Shown: piece after piece, positions 50,169 through 59,211 of the stretch
Layout: every line of letters begins with the position of its first letter
Position numbering within the stretch: position 1 is the first letter of the stretch
Assembly (NCBI GenBank): GCA_039942715.1
Contig: JBDVBY010000010.1
Coordinates: 1-64,000, forward strand
Direction of reading: 5' to 3'
Length of the DNA: 64,000 nucleotides
Origin: JABDJX01 sp039942715
GTDB lineage: Bacteria; Pseudomonadota; Alphaproteobacteria; Rhodobacterales; Rhodobacteraceae
Made by a program: the position numbers and the translations under genes
Notes under the pieces: generated by a model
Databases searched by the model: none
What the model saw: the letters and a program-made list of their open reading frames with translations, nothing else
Told to the model about the DNA's origin: nothing

Positions 50169-50930
50169 TTAGGTGTCCGTTGCCGCGACGAACCGGATAC
50201 CGGCCAATTGAAGGGCGAGACGCAGTTCGGGATCAGGCGCGGCATCACTTAGTATGCTTGTTTTCTTGCCAACATTAATGGTTGTTCGCCCAACCATTCC
50301 AAACTTGCTGCTGTCTGCCAAAATGAAGGACTTCGCCGAGTTCAACATCATCTTTTCGCGCAGTGCCGCAGTTTCCCGGGAGAAATCAGTGACAAGGTTG
50401 TCCGCACTCACTCCCGCCACGCCAATCAATGCAAAATCAGCCCGATACTTCTGAAGATGCTCGATCGCGTCGATCCCAAACACCGCATTTTCGCGCGGAT
50501 CCATGCGGCCTCCAAGCATGATAACTTCTTTTGCGGTTGGTCCGAACGTCAGCGCAATGCTCAGGTCATTGGTATAGATCGTCAGGTCCTTGTGCGTCCG
50601 TGCCAACCGTTCGCTGACCATCAATGTGGTCGAGCCACTGTCCACGATCACTGATGCCCCGTCCGGGATCAACTCAACGACAAAATTTGCGATAACAGAC
50701 TTGCCCGGATTATTGGCCCGCAATCGTTCTGCAAGCGGAGGTTCCCAATCCATCACACGGACTGCACCGCCGCGCACCTGATTTAGTCTGCCCTCTTCGG
50801 ACAGCCTCTCGATATCTTTGCGCACCGTTTCACGCGTCACTCCCAGCTTCTCGGTAAGATCACGGATCGTTACGGTGGATTGGCGAGCAAGCTCCTGCAT
50901 GATGCGGGTGCGCCGTTCGTTGGCCAACAC
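50169..50930 (-). CDS. DeoR/GlpR-family transcriptional regulator
   Basis: A 253-residue regulator. The N-terminal HTH has TIRDLTEKLGVTRETVRKDI and GRLNQVRGGAVRV, and the C-terminal sugar-phosphate-isomerase-like sensor domain has VIVDSGSTTLMVSERL, TIYTNDLSIAL and VIMLGGRMDP. Such regulators respond to phosphorylated compounds. The start is GTG at 50930, since MLANERR is the usual beginning. It lies between the flavoprotein/AEP importer genes and the divergent phosphonate monoester hydrolase gene, and could control either. Candidate sites are the palindrome at 50144 and the repeat at 50961. Confidence 0.92.
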   Translation of the reverse strand: MLANERRTRIMQELARQSTVTIRDLTEKLGVTRETVRKDIERLSEEGRLNQVRGGAVRVMDWEPPLAERLRANNPGKSVIANFVVELIPDGASVIVDSGSTTLMVSERLARTHKDLTIYTNDLSIALTFGPTAKEVIMLGGRMDPRENAVFGIDAIEHLQKYRADFALIGVAGVSADNLVTDFSRETAALREKMMLNSAKSFILADSSKFGMVGRTTINVGKKTSILSDAAPDPELRLALQLAGIRFVAATDT

Positions 50931-50960
50931 GAGAGTCGTACTCCGGAATTAGAATGTTCC

Positions 50961-50980
50961 AGACGAACTTAGACGAATTC
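50961..50980. promoter_or_regulatory. 10-bp tandem repeat upstream of the DeoR gene
   Basis: AGACGAACTT is followed directly by AGACGAATTC. One helical turn apart, these two half-sites lie 31 bases before the DeoR start and in the region shared with the hydrolase gene. This is a possible DeoR-type operator. Confidence 0.4.
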
Positions 50981-51114
50981 AGCGTCATTGTCAGATTAAA
51001 CAAAAGGTCCGACGCTTGCGCTTCAGTTTCAAAGAGGTATCGCCAGATCCAATGTATCTGTGAAACCTATGGGCCGATAGGAAACAACGATTTTATATAT
51101 AGGCAACTGCTGCC

Positions 51115-52632
51115 ATGATTGCCGACAGAAGCAGGAAATCCAACGTGCCATCCAAGTCGAATATTCTTCTGATCGTCATCGATCAATTCCGCGCCGACCT
51201 ATTGGACGGGGCCTTGGCCGAAACCGCAAATCTCAAAAACATCCAAGCATTGGCGACCGAGTGCAGCACATTTGGCGCACATTATACGGTTGTGACACCC
51301 TGCGGTCCTTCGCGGGTATCCTTGTTTACTGGGCAATACGCGATGAACCATCGCGCGGTGCGCAACGGGACGCCTTTGCGCCACGACACTCCCAATCTTG
51401 CACGCGCATTGCGCGACGCGGGATATGATCCCTTGCTGTTCGGCTACACAGATGTCGCCCAAGATCCACGTGTTCTGGACGCCGAAGACCCGAAGCTGAA
51501 CAGTTATGAGGAGCTGCTGCCAGGATTTACCGAAGCTCTGCGGCAGCGTCTTGAGAGCGATGACAGACCCTGGCGCGATCACCTGCGCGCTGCGGGGTAT
51601 GACGTGCCTGACGGAATGAACCTGTATGTTCCCGATGGCGATACCATCGACTCGCCCGCCCGCTATAAGGCCGAAGACAGTGACACGGCCTTCATGACCG
51701 ACCGTTTCCTTGAACGAATGAACACCGAAAATCCGGGCTGGTGCGCGACACTGACCTACATCCGACCCCATCCTCCTTTTGTGGCACCAGCGCCTTACAA
51801 TCAGATGTATGACCCAAGGCACTTACCGCCGAGCCGGCAGTCTGAAGACAAAAGCACGCATCCGTTTGTTGTAGCAGCGCGCGCGTCCCGATCAGCAGCA
51901 AGTACGGTTGAAGGATTTCCTGATCTGGAAGCCACTCCCGAGACAGTGGACACACTTCGGGCGCTCTATCTCGGGCTTGCAGCCGAAGTCGATCACCACA
52001 TCGGCCGCGTCGTGGATTGGCTGAAAAAAAGCGGACAGTGGGACGACACCATCATTGTGCTGACAGCCGATCATGGCGAGATGCTGGGCGACTTTGGACT
52101 TTGGGGAAAGGGCACCTTTCATGACGCTGCTTTCCACGTACCTTTAATGATTCGCGTGCCTGGCCAAACGCCTCGGCGCATCGCAGCAATGACAGAATCC
52201 GTCGATGTGGCACCCACTCTGCTGGATTTGGTCGGAGCAAAGATCCCGGATTCTATGAACGGAACAAGCCTGCGCAGCCTCTTGGAAACTGGCAAGGGTG
52301 GCAAAGCAGTGACGTTCTCCGAACATGACTTTGGCAATCCCGTGAAACCTTCGGGCTTACAGGCGCTTCTTAAGATTCCGGCCGCCGATTGCAACTTGGC
52401 AGTCTTGCGTACAGCGACCCACAGATTGGTACATTTCGCAGGCCCCCTTCCGCAGATCGCATTCGATATGACAGCCGCCGGAGAGCTAAGAAATATTTCA
52501 TCGTCGCCCGAGGGAGAGGCGATTTGTCTTGATTTATCGCGTCAGATGCTTTGCCATCGGATGATGAATCCCGAAAGCACCTTTGCAAAGACGATGGTGA
52601 CAGACCGGGGCGTCAAAAGGGGAACTGCTTGA
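51115..52632 (+). CDS. Phosphonate monoester hydrolase/phosphodiesterase (formylglycine type)
   Basis: A 505-residue alkaline phosphatase-superfamily hydrolase. ILLIVIDQFRADLL carries the first metal ligands, CGPSRVSLFTGQYAMNHRAV has the Cys that becomes formylglycine (CxPSR), and VLTADHGEMLGDFGLWGKG completes the site. TYIRPHPPFVAPAPYNQMY and the NHRAVRNGTPL stretch are close to rhizobial and Burkholderia phosphonate monoester hydrolases as I remember them, more than to choline sulfatase. It should cleave phosphonate monoesters or phosphodiesters, in the cytoplasm as no signal peptide is seen. An alternative start is GTG at 51145 with AGGAA upstream. An Opp-type importer follows. Confidence 0.86.
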   Translation: MIADRSRKSNVPSKSNILLIVIDQFRADLLDGALAETANLKNIQALATECSTFGAHYTVVTPCGPSRVSLFTGQYAMNHRAVRNGTPLRHDTPNLARALRDAGYDPLLFGYTDVAQDPRVLDAEDPKLNSYEELLPGFTEALRQRLESDDRPWRDHLRAAGYDVPDGMNLYVPDGDTIDSPARYKAEDSDTAFMTDRFLERMNTENPGWCATLTYIRPHPPFVAPAPYNQMYDPRHLPPSRQSEDKSTHPFVVAARASRSAASTVEGFPDLEATPETVDTLRALYLGLAAEVDHHIGRVVDWLKKSGQWDDTIIVLTADHGEMLGDFGLWGKGTFHDAAFHVPLMIRVPGQTPRRIAAMTESVDVAPTLLDLVGAKIPDSMNGTSLRSLLETGKGGKAVTFSEHDFGNPVKPSGLQALLKIPAADCNLAVLRTATHRLVHFAGPLPQIAFDMTAAGELRNISSSPEGEAICLDLSRQMLCHRMMNPESTFAKTMVTDRGVKRGTA

Positions 52633-52858
52633 ATCTGCCAATTCGATCATATTTTTCAGTGTCGTTCTGCTGTGACATTGGGAAGCGACGTTCAGCTATG
52701 GGTTGGGCGGGCATTGGTTCAATGAAGGGGGTTTTGAGGAACAGCTGGCCGAGCTCGCTGTTTGAAGATGCCCGCGTCTACGTGCTGCCTTATCGGCATG
52801 CATCAAAGAAGCGCGACACAAAGTCTGCGCACATAACAAGTAATCAACAGGAGAGAAG

Positions 52859-54898
52859 ATGAAACGTATACTCTTAACAGGTGTGGCTGTGATTGTTCTG
52901 CCGGGCATGGCTGTTGCCAATTGCCCTGGGATCACACTTGCCGACATGGGTGGTGTGGCGCCGGGCGCACATCTCCAGCAATATGATCTTGCCGAATTCC
53001 AGTCCGCTGCGGGCTGCACAATGGAATTTTCAGGAAACCCCGAAGCCGACGCGTTGAACGCGCGCATTCAGGGCAACGGTGATCTTCCACCACTGGCCGA
53101 GCGCCTGCCTTCCGAGCCTCTCGTCATGGTGCCTTACGAGAGCGTCGGCAAATACGGTGGCGAACTGGATGTTCTATCGAATGCGACCGAAGCCGGGACA
53201 TCCGACTTCCTTTCGGTGCGCCATGTAAACCTCGTGCGCTATTCAGACGATCTGCAAACCATTGTACCGAACGTCGCAAAGTCTTGGGAGTGGAATGACG
53301 ACTTCACGCAGCTAACGTTCAAGTTGCGCGCGGGACATAAGTGGTCTGACGGTGCACCGTTTACCAGTGCTGACATCAAGTTCTGGCACGATAACCTACA
53401 CATGGATTCAAATATCTTTGAGACGCCGAAAGACTATGTGACCGTGGCGGGCGAACGGATGACCGTGGACGCACCGGACGAGACAACTGTTGTGTTCAAC
53501 CTTCCGGCTCCAAAACCCGGACTTCTGGCACACTTCGCAACACACTTTGGTCAAGGCTTCCAACCCAAGCACTTCTTGGGCCAATTCCACCCAGATGTGA
53601 ACGCAGATGCCGACAGCTATGCTCAAAGCCTTGGGTTTGAAAACGGCTATGATGCGATCAAGGCCTATTGGGGCAACTCGGACTGGACAGATACGCCATC
53701 GCCGATGCTGTCCAAGCCTGATCTAGTCGACGGTTTGCCCAAAGCCACTCTGCCAACTCTGGAATCGCATATCTACGTGCGAGACACGACCGAAGGCCGC
53801 TATCTGGTTGCCAACCCATACTTCTTCCAGGTTGACACAATGGGCCAGCAGTTGCCGTATATCTCGACCCAGGACGAGCTTTACATCAACGACAACGAAG
53901 TGCGCATCCTGAAGTTGGTCAATGGCGAGATCGACTATAAATCGCAGTCTCTACAGTTGGCTTCGGCACCTATCCTTCTGGAAAATCAGGAAAAATCAAA
54001 CTACTCGATCTACCTGCGTCCAGAAATTACCATCAGCCCGTTTGGCTTCAATGTGACCCACGAAGACCCCGCCAAACGCGAAGTCTTCAATAACCTTAAG
54101 TTCCGCGAAGCGATGTCTGTCGCGATCAATCGGGACGAGTTGAACGAGGTCGCATTCTTCGGTCAAGGCACACCGCAGCAATATGTCGGTTTTTCGCCTT
54201 TGCCTGAATTTGTCGATCAGTCTTGGCTGACCTACAAAACCGAATTTGATCAAGCCGCTGCAAATGCCGCTTTGGATGAAATCGGCATGGCCGACACAGA
54301 TGGGGATGGATTCCGCGAGCTGCCAAACGGCGACAAGCTGGTCCTAAACATGAACTTCTCGACACAAGGTATCGCCGGACAGACCGTCGAACTTGTCGCA
54401 CAACACTGGGCCGATGTTGGAATTCAGTCTGTCGTCAAGGAAGTCACGCCGGATGAATATCGCTCGGCGCAATCCTCGAACCAGCTTGATGTCGCGATGT
54501 GGCGCAAGTCACAGCCTTTAGCGATTGTCCTTGGTAACAACGAGCTTTGGGTCCCGCCCTACGAGAACTATTTCGGAGGACGCAACGCCATGCTTTGGGC
54601 TGAATGGGTTGACTCGAACGGCTCTTCGGGCGTCGAGCCGCCGGCATGGGCCAAGCAGATGATGGACGACATCAACACGCTTCAGTCCGCCGATCAATCC
54701 AGTCAGGAGTTCAGTGACACCGCCAACCGAATGGTTGAAGCGATGGCCACGAACCTGTTGTTCATCGGTACCGTCAATGCACCGGCGCCGATTTATCGGA
54801 ACAACGCTCTGATGAACTTTGCGGACTTCAAGACGCATTCTTACGAGTACTACCGGACCTATCCGTACCGTGCCACGCTTTGGTGGCTGGACGAATAA
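52859..54898 (+). CDS. Opp-type ABC transporter substrate-binding protein (SBP family 5)
   Basis: A 679-residue periplasmic protein. Signal peptide: MKRILLTGVAVIVLPGMAVA with cleavage before NCPG. Family 5 landmarks: PNVAKSWEWNDDFTQLTFKL and LRAGHKWSDGAPFTSADIKF, then VAINRDELNEVAFFGQG. It is about 130 residues longer than DppA/OppA and contains inserts, like the long binding proteins found in rhizobia and roseobacters. The ligand is not deducible. The upstream phosphonate monoester hydrolase suggests an ester or diester, though a peptide or opine is possible. It has a 226-base leader with no gene and GGAGAG before the ATG. Confidence 0.92.
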   Translation: MKRILLTGVAVIVLPGMAVANCPGITLADMGGVAPGAHLQQYDLAEFQSAAGCTMEFSGNPEADALNARIQGNGDLPPLAERLPSEPLVMVPYESVGKYGGELDVLSNATEAGTSDFLSVRHVNLVRYSDDLQTIVPNVAKSWEWNDDFTQLTFKLRAGHKWSDGAPFTSADIKFWHDNLHMDSNIFETPKDYVTVAGERMTVDAPDETTVVFNLPAPKPGLLAHFATHFGQGFQPKHFLGQFHPDVNADADSYAQSLGFENGYDAIKAYWGNSDWTDTPSPMLSKPDLVDGLPKATLPTLESHIYVRDTTEGRYLVANPYFFQVDTMGQQLPYISTQDELYINDNEVRILKLVNGEIDYKSQSLQLASAPILLENQEKSNYSIYLRPEITISPFGFNVTHEDPAKREVFNNLKFREAMSVAINRDELNEVAFFGQGTPQQYVGFSPLPEFVDQSWLTYKTEFDQAAANAALDEIGMADTDGDGFRELPNGDKLVLNMNFSTQGIAGQTVELVAQHWADVGIQSVVKEVTPDEYRSAQSSNQLDVAMWRKSQPLAIVLGNNELWVPPYENYFGGRNAMLWAEWVDSNGSSGVEPPAWAKQMMDDINTLQSADQSSQEFSDTANRMVEAMATNLLFIGTVNAPAPIYRNNALMNFADFKTHSYEYYRTYPYRATLWWLDE

Positions 54899-54924
54899 GC
54901 CGAGGTTTGCTCTGATAACATTGC

Positions 54925-54946
54925 CGCGGGCAGTCACCTGCCCGCG
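54925..54946 (+). other. Perfect 9-bp hairpin behind the Opp-type binding-protein gene
   Basis: CGCGGGCAG and CTGCCCGCG pair perfectly around TCAC, with no T-run. It stands 27 bases after the stop, in the 98-base gap before the first permease gene, and probably stabilises the upstream mRNA segment. Confidence 0.7.
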
Positions 54947-54996
54947 ACCTTAGGGACAGCGCCGCCAGAACGAAAGAGCGGCGACAGGGGAATACG

Positions 54997-56004
54997 ATGC
55001 TGAACTTTGCGCGTTTTGTGTTCACGCGCGCCGTCATGGCGCTGATCACGCTCATAATCGTATCGCTGGTTGTATTCTCATTGATGGAACTTGTGCCCGG
55101 CGACTGTGCCGAACGCTATTTAGCTTTCAAGAATACCCAAGGGTCCAGCATCCAGATCGCGAACGAGCTGGAAGCCGAACGCCAGCGTCTTGGACTTGAC
55201 CGGCCCTACATGGAGCGATGGGCAGGATGGATTGTCGGCGCTTTTCAGGGTGAATTTGGTGACAGCTGCATCCTGCGCGTAAACATCGCCGACCTTTTGG
55301 GCGACAAGTTCTGGCTTTCGCTCTTGATCTGCCTCGCCTCTCTCGCTCTGGCCTATACCATCGCCATACCTGTCGGCATTATTGCCGTCGCGTCGAATAA
55401 TGCTTTCCTGAACAATACATTGCGCATCGTCAGCTACCTGGGCTTGGCCATGCCGAACTTTCTTTTGGCGCTCATCATCATGCTATTTGCAACGGTCTGG
55501 TTCGGCGAAACCCTGACCGGGCTGTTCAGTGACGAATATCGGGACGCGCCTTGGAGTTGGGGAAAGGTGCTTGATTTGTTGTCGCACGCGTGGCTGCCAA
55601 TCTTTATCCTTGGGTGGTCAGCGACCGCCTTCGCCCTGCAAACCGTTCGCGCTTTGATGTCCGATGAAATCGGCAAGCTTTACGTCACTGCCGCCGCCGC
55701 GCGGGGAGTACACGGACGCAAGCTTCTTTGGGGCTATCCGGCGCGCCATGCGCTTGGGCCTATCGTCAACTCACTTGGTTTCGACCTCAACCGCATTTTT
55801 AACGAATTGCCGATCGTGGCGCTGATCCTGGTCATGACCGATGCCGGTGCGCTTTTGATCGAGGCATTGGCACGCTCGAACGATCAGCAGCTAGCCGGAG
55901 CAATCATTTTCCTTTTGACCGCCTCCATTGTGGCGCTCAACTTTTTCACCGACGTGCTTTTGGCGGTCATTGACCCGCGCGTCCGCAACAGCATCGTGCG
56001 TTGA
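54997..56004 (+). CDS. Opp-type ABC transporter permease 1
   Basis: A 335-residue inner-membrane protein of the DppB/OppB class. FVFTRAVMALITLIIVSLVVF is the first helix, followed by a periplasmic loop with GEFGDSCILR, four core helices (about 105-290) and the EAA-like loop YVTAAAARGVHGRKLLWGYPARH. It pairs with the second permease, whose gene begins three bases after this stop. CAGGGG precedes the ATG. Confidence 0.93.
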   Translation: MLNFARFVFTRAVMALITLIIVSLVVFSLMELVPGDCAERYLAFKNTQGSSIQIANELEAERQRLGLDRPYMERWAGWIVGAFQGEFGDSCILRVNIADLLGDKFWLSLLICLASLALAYTIAIPVGIIAVASNNAFLNNTLRIVSYLGLAMPNFLLALIIMLFATVWFGETLTGLFSDEYRDAPWSWGKVLDLLSHAWLPIFILGWSATAFALQTVRALMSDEIGKLYVTAAAARGVHGRKLLWGYPARHALGPIVNSLGFDLNRIFNELPIVALILVMTDAGALLIEALARSNDQQLAGAIIFLLTASIVALNFFTDVLLAVIDPRVRNSIVR

Positions 56005-56007
56005 TCC

Positions 56008-57162
56008 ATGACCATAGACACCACAAACACACCCGCCCCCGGCACCAAAGATCAAAAGGCGAAAGAGGCCTATTTTACCGCTTCTCAGGGCCAGTTGATC
56101 TGGGCGCGGTTCAAAAAGCAGCGCTCTGCGTTAATCGCGGCCTGCGTTCTGATCGTGCTGATCATATCCGGGGTTTTCGCGCCTTTCCTGTCGCCCTATG
56201 ACCCGACAGTTGCCGGGCGAGACAAGGATTATACCAACGGCGCGCCGCAAATTCCCGAGTTCTGCGACAAGAACGGGTGCTCGCTGCGCCCCTTCATTCA
56301 CACCGTTGAACGCGAGCGTTCCATGGCCACCAACTTTAGATGGGTGACCACGATTAACGAAGACGAGCGCAATTATCTTACTTTTTTCCCGAAGGGCGAC
56401 GACTACGAACTGTTCGGCTTTATCCGCAGCGACCGGCACCTCTTTGGCGTGGAGACCGGTAAAATACACCTCTTTGGCACCGACGAAGACGGACAGGACA
56501 TCTTTAGTCGGACGCTTCATGCTATTTGGACATCACTGCAAGTCGGCACCATCGGGGTTTTTATTGCCTTTGTGCTGGCTCTTATCATCGGAGGGGTGTC
56601 CGGCTACTACGGGGGCTGGATAGACAGCGTGATTCAGATGATCACCGACGCTGTCCGAACAGTTCCCGCAATCCCTCTGTTCATGGCCGTGGCCGCATTC
56701 ATGCCCGCAGAGATGTCGGCTGAAGCGCGATTTTTCTACATATCCATTATTTTGGGATTCATCGGATGGCCAACCTTGGCGCGCCGCATTCGCACCCATC
56801 TTCTGACTGAACGGAACCAAGAGTACGTTCTTGCAGCGCAACTGTCCGGAGCCTCGTCATCTCATGTCATTCGGCGCCACTTGCTACCGTCATTCACCAG
56901 CTACATCATCGTCGATCTGGTGATTTCCTTCCCCTATATGGTCCTAAGCGAGACGGCCCTGTCTTTCATTGGGCTTGGCTTGAAAGACCCGGTTTCGTCC
57001 CTGGGCGTAATGCTGCAAAAGGCAACGTCAGCCGATGTCATGTTGAACTATCAGTGGTACTTCATCCCGGTATTCTTCTTCATCGCTCTTGTGATGGCTT
57101 TCGTTTTCGTCGGCGACGGATTGCGAGACGCCGCTGACCCCTACTCGGAGACGAACAAGTGA
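56008..57162 (+). CDS. Opp-type ABC transporter permease 2
   Basis: A 384-residue DppC/OppC-class permease. The first helix (about 45-65, ALIAACVLIVLIISGVFAPF) is followed by an unusually long periplasmic stretch (about 70-165) with several charged segments and a CDKNGC pair. Then the standard part: LFGTDEDGQDIFSRTLHAIW, core helices and the EAA loop YVLAAQLSGASSSHVIRRHL. The long insert suggests an extra contact with the large binding protein (inference). The gene overlaps the first ATPase by four bases. Confidence 0.92.
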   Translation: MTIDTTNTPAPGTKDQKAKEAYFTASQGQLIWARFKKQRSALIAACVLIVLIISGVFAPFLSPYDPTVAGRDKDYTNGAPQIPEFCDKNGCSLRPFIHTVERERSMATNFRWVTTINEDERNYLTFFPKGDDYELFGFIRSDRHLFGVETGKIHLFGTDEDGQDIFSRTLHAIWTSLQVGTIGVFIAFVLALIIGGVSGYYGGWIDSVIQMITDAVRTVPAIPLFMAVAAFMPAEMSAEARFFYISIILGFIGWPTLARRIRTHLLTERNQEYVLAAQLSGASSSHVIRRHLLPSFTSYIIVDLVISFPYMVLSETALSFIGLGLKDPVSSLGVMLQKATSADVMLNYQWYFIPVFFFIALVMAFVFVGDGLRDAADPYSETNK

Positions 57163-58154
57163 GCGCGCTAATCGATATTCAGAACCTGACGCTGCAATTC
57201 CGAACCGACGAAGGGCTGATCACAGCGGTCGAGGACGTTTCTTTTTCGCTGAACAAGGGAGAAGTGATGGGGCTTGTGGGCGAAAGCGGGTCGGGAAAAT
57301 CTGTCACCGCAAAGGCGTTGATGCACCTGAACGCACGTAACGCAGTTTATGGGCCTCAGTCCAAAATCACACTCCATACCGGTAACGGCGAAGTCGATGT
57401 ACTGTCATTGAAGACTGCGCGCGAGCTGATGGTCGTTCGCGGCAGTGCAATTTCTATGATCTTTCAGGAACCAATGGCATCTTTTGCTCCCGCTATCACC
57501 ATTGGCAAACAAATGGTCGAACAGCTTCAGCTTCATTCCAGCATGTCCAAGGCCCAAGCAAAGGAGATCTCGGTTGAAATGCTGGATCGAGTCGGTATCT
57601 CGGATGCCTCTCGGCGTTTCGAGCAATATGCTTTCGAGTTATCCGGAGGCATGCGTCAACGAGCGATGATCGCTATGGCGCTTTCGACCAAACCTTCGCT
57701 TTTGATCGCTGATGAGCCCACCACCGCGCTAGACGTCACCATTCAGGCACAAGTGATCGACCTGATGAAAGACCTGGTGAACGAGTTCCACATGGGGATT
57801 GTCTTTATCACCCACGACCTTGGCGTTGTCGCCCAGACCTGTGACCGTGTGAACGTGATGTATCTGGGGCGCCTGATCGAAGAAGGACCGGTGCGCGAGG
57901 TCATTGGCAACCCCAAGCACCCATATACCCAAGGATTAATCGCTGCCTTGCCAAAACTTGACGACCTTGACCAGCAGCTGACGCCTGTGCCGGGGGATAT
58001 CCCCTCACCACTGGAACGCCCGCCGGGATGTGTATTCAACACGCGCTGCAGCCAGGTCGTCGGCCTCGAGTGTTCCCGACAAACACCTCATGAAATCGCC
58101 GTTGATCCTGATCACAAGGTTGCATGTCATATCTATGGAGAGGCCACAGAATGA
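57159..58154 (+). CDS. Opp-type ABC transporter ATP-binding protein 1 (OppD-like)
   Basis: A 331-residue ATPase from GTG at 57159. Walker A GLVGESGSGKSVTAKALM, Q-loop MIFQEPMASFAP, signature LSGGMRQRAMIAMAL, Walker B LLIADEPTTALDVTIQAQV and switch FITHDLGVVAQ are intact. The C-terminal oligopeptide-transporter extension (PLERPPGCVFNTRCSQV) carries cysteines that in this family may hold an Fe-S cluster. Its stop overlaps the ATG of the second ATPase (ATGA). Confidence 0.94.
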   Translation: MSALIDIQNLTLQFRTDEGLITAVEDVSFSLNKGEVMGLVGESGSGKSVTAKALMHLNARNAVYGPQSKITLHTGNGEVDVLSLKTARELMVVRGSAISMIFQEPMASFAPAITIGKQMVEQLQLHSSMSKAQAKEISVEMLDRVGISDASRRFEQYAFELSGGMRQRAMIAMALSTKPSLLIADEPTTALDVTIQAQVIDLMKDLVNEFHMGIVFITHDLGVVAQTCDRVNVMYLGRLIEEGPVREVIGNPKHPYTQGLIAALPKLDDLDQQLTPVPGDIPSPLERPPGCVFNTRCSQVVGLECSRQTPHEIAVDPDHKVACHIYGEATE

Positions 58155-59152
58155 CCAATACTCTGATCCGTGCCCAAGGCCTGTCTGTCGGATTTACAAT
58201 CAATAAAGGGCTGTTTGGCAAATTTATTCTGAAAGCGGTCGACGATGTGACGATTCATATCGAGAACGGCAGTTTCTTCGGATTAGTGGGCGAATCTGGT
58301 TCTGGCAAAACGACACTGGGGCGCGCTCTTCTCAAGGCGGTCCCGATAACTGGCGGATCAGCACATTACGAAGATGGCGAGGTCGCCTATGATCTCGAGC
58401 AGATGACCAAGGCCGAACTAAAAGACTACCGGAAACGTGCCCAGCTTATCTTTCAGGACCCATATGCCGCGCTGTCACCACGCATGACCGTGCGCGATAT
58501 CATTGCAGAACCGCTTGAAGTAATGGGATTGACGAAAAATCGGCAGGAAACTGATGAACGCGTCCGAGAGATAGCCGCTAAATGCCGACTGAATCTTGAA
58601 CACCTTCGCCGCTTCCCGCACGCTTTCTCTGGCGGACAGCGCCAAAGGATTTCGATTGCCCGAGCTCTAGTCTCTGACCCGAATTTTGTGGTCGCCGACG
58701 AAAGCGTTGCGGCGCTTGATGTGTCTATTCAGGCTGACGTACTGAACCTTTTGAAGGAACTTCAGCGCGACCTTGGAATCACCTTTATGTTCATCAGCCA
58801 CGATCTGTCGGTCGTTGCCCATACCTGCGATCATGTCGCGGTCATGTACTTGGGCCGCCTCGTGGAAACGGCTCCGACCCGTCAACTGTTTTCTGCCCCG
58901 CGCCACCCTTACACCAAGGCATTGTTTTCCGCGATTCCGTCGCTGGATCCTGATGATCGAGGTCAAGCTCAGAAACTCGAAGGCGAAATCCCGTCGCCGA
59001 TGAACCAGCCACCGGGGTGCAAATTCCATACGCGCTGTCCCCACGTCATTGACGTCTGTAAGACGAAGGAACCAGAGCTGGAAGGCGACGGGTCTGGGCA
59101 CGAGGTATCGTGTCACCGCTGGAAAGACTTGATGGAGACTGTTCCGGCCTAA
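58151..59152 (+). CDS. Opp-type ABC transporter ATP-binding protein 2 (OppF-like)
   Basis: A 333-residue ATPase. GLVGESGSGKTTLGRALLKA, LIFQDPYAALSPRMTVRDII, FSGGQRQRISIARALVSDPN, VADESVAALDVSIQADVLN and FISHDLSVVAHTCDHVAVMY are the expected motifs. The Walker B has ADESVAALD instead of ADEPVSALD, a minor change found in this class. The C-terminal MNQPPGCKFHTRCPHV is the family extension. The start at 58151 overlaps the previous stop. Last gene of the importer operon, convergent with a DeoR gene 59 bases on. Confidence 0.94.
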   Translation: MTNTLIRAQGLSVGFTINKGLFGKFILKAVDDVTIHIENGSFFGLVGESGSGKTTLGRALLKAVPITGGSAHYEDGEVAYDLEQMTKAELKDYRKRAQLIFQDPYAALSPRMTVRDIIAEPLEVMGLTKNRQETDERVREIAAKCRLNLEHLRRFPHAFSGGQRQRISIARALVSDPNFVVADESVAALDVSIQADVLNLLKELQRDLGITFMFISHDLSVVAHTCDHVAVMYLGRLVETAPTRQLFSAPRHPYTKALFSAIPSLDPDDRGQAQKLEGEIPSPMNQPPGCKFHTRCPHVIDVCKTKEPELEGDGSGHEVSCHRWKDLMETVPA

Positions 59153-59211
59153 CCTATTCCTAAAAAGGGTGCAGCCAAAAGACAGCGGCAGTCCCTAGCA
59201 AGCTTAGAAAG

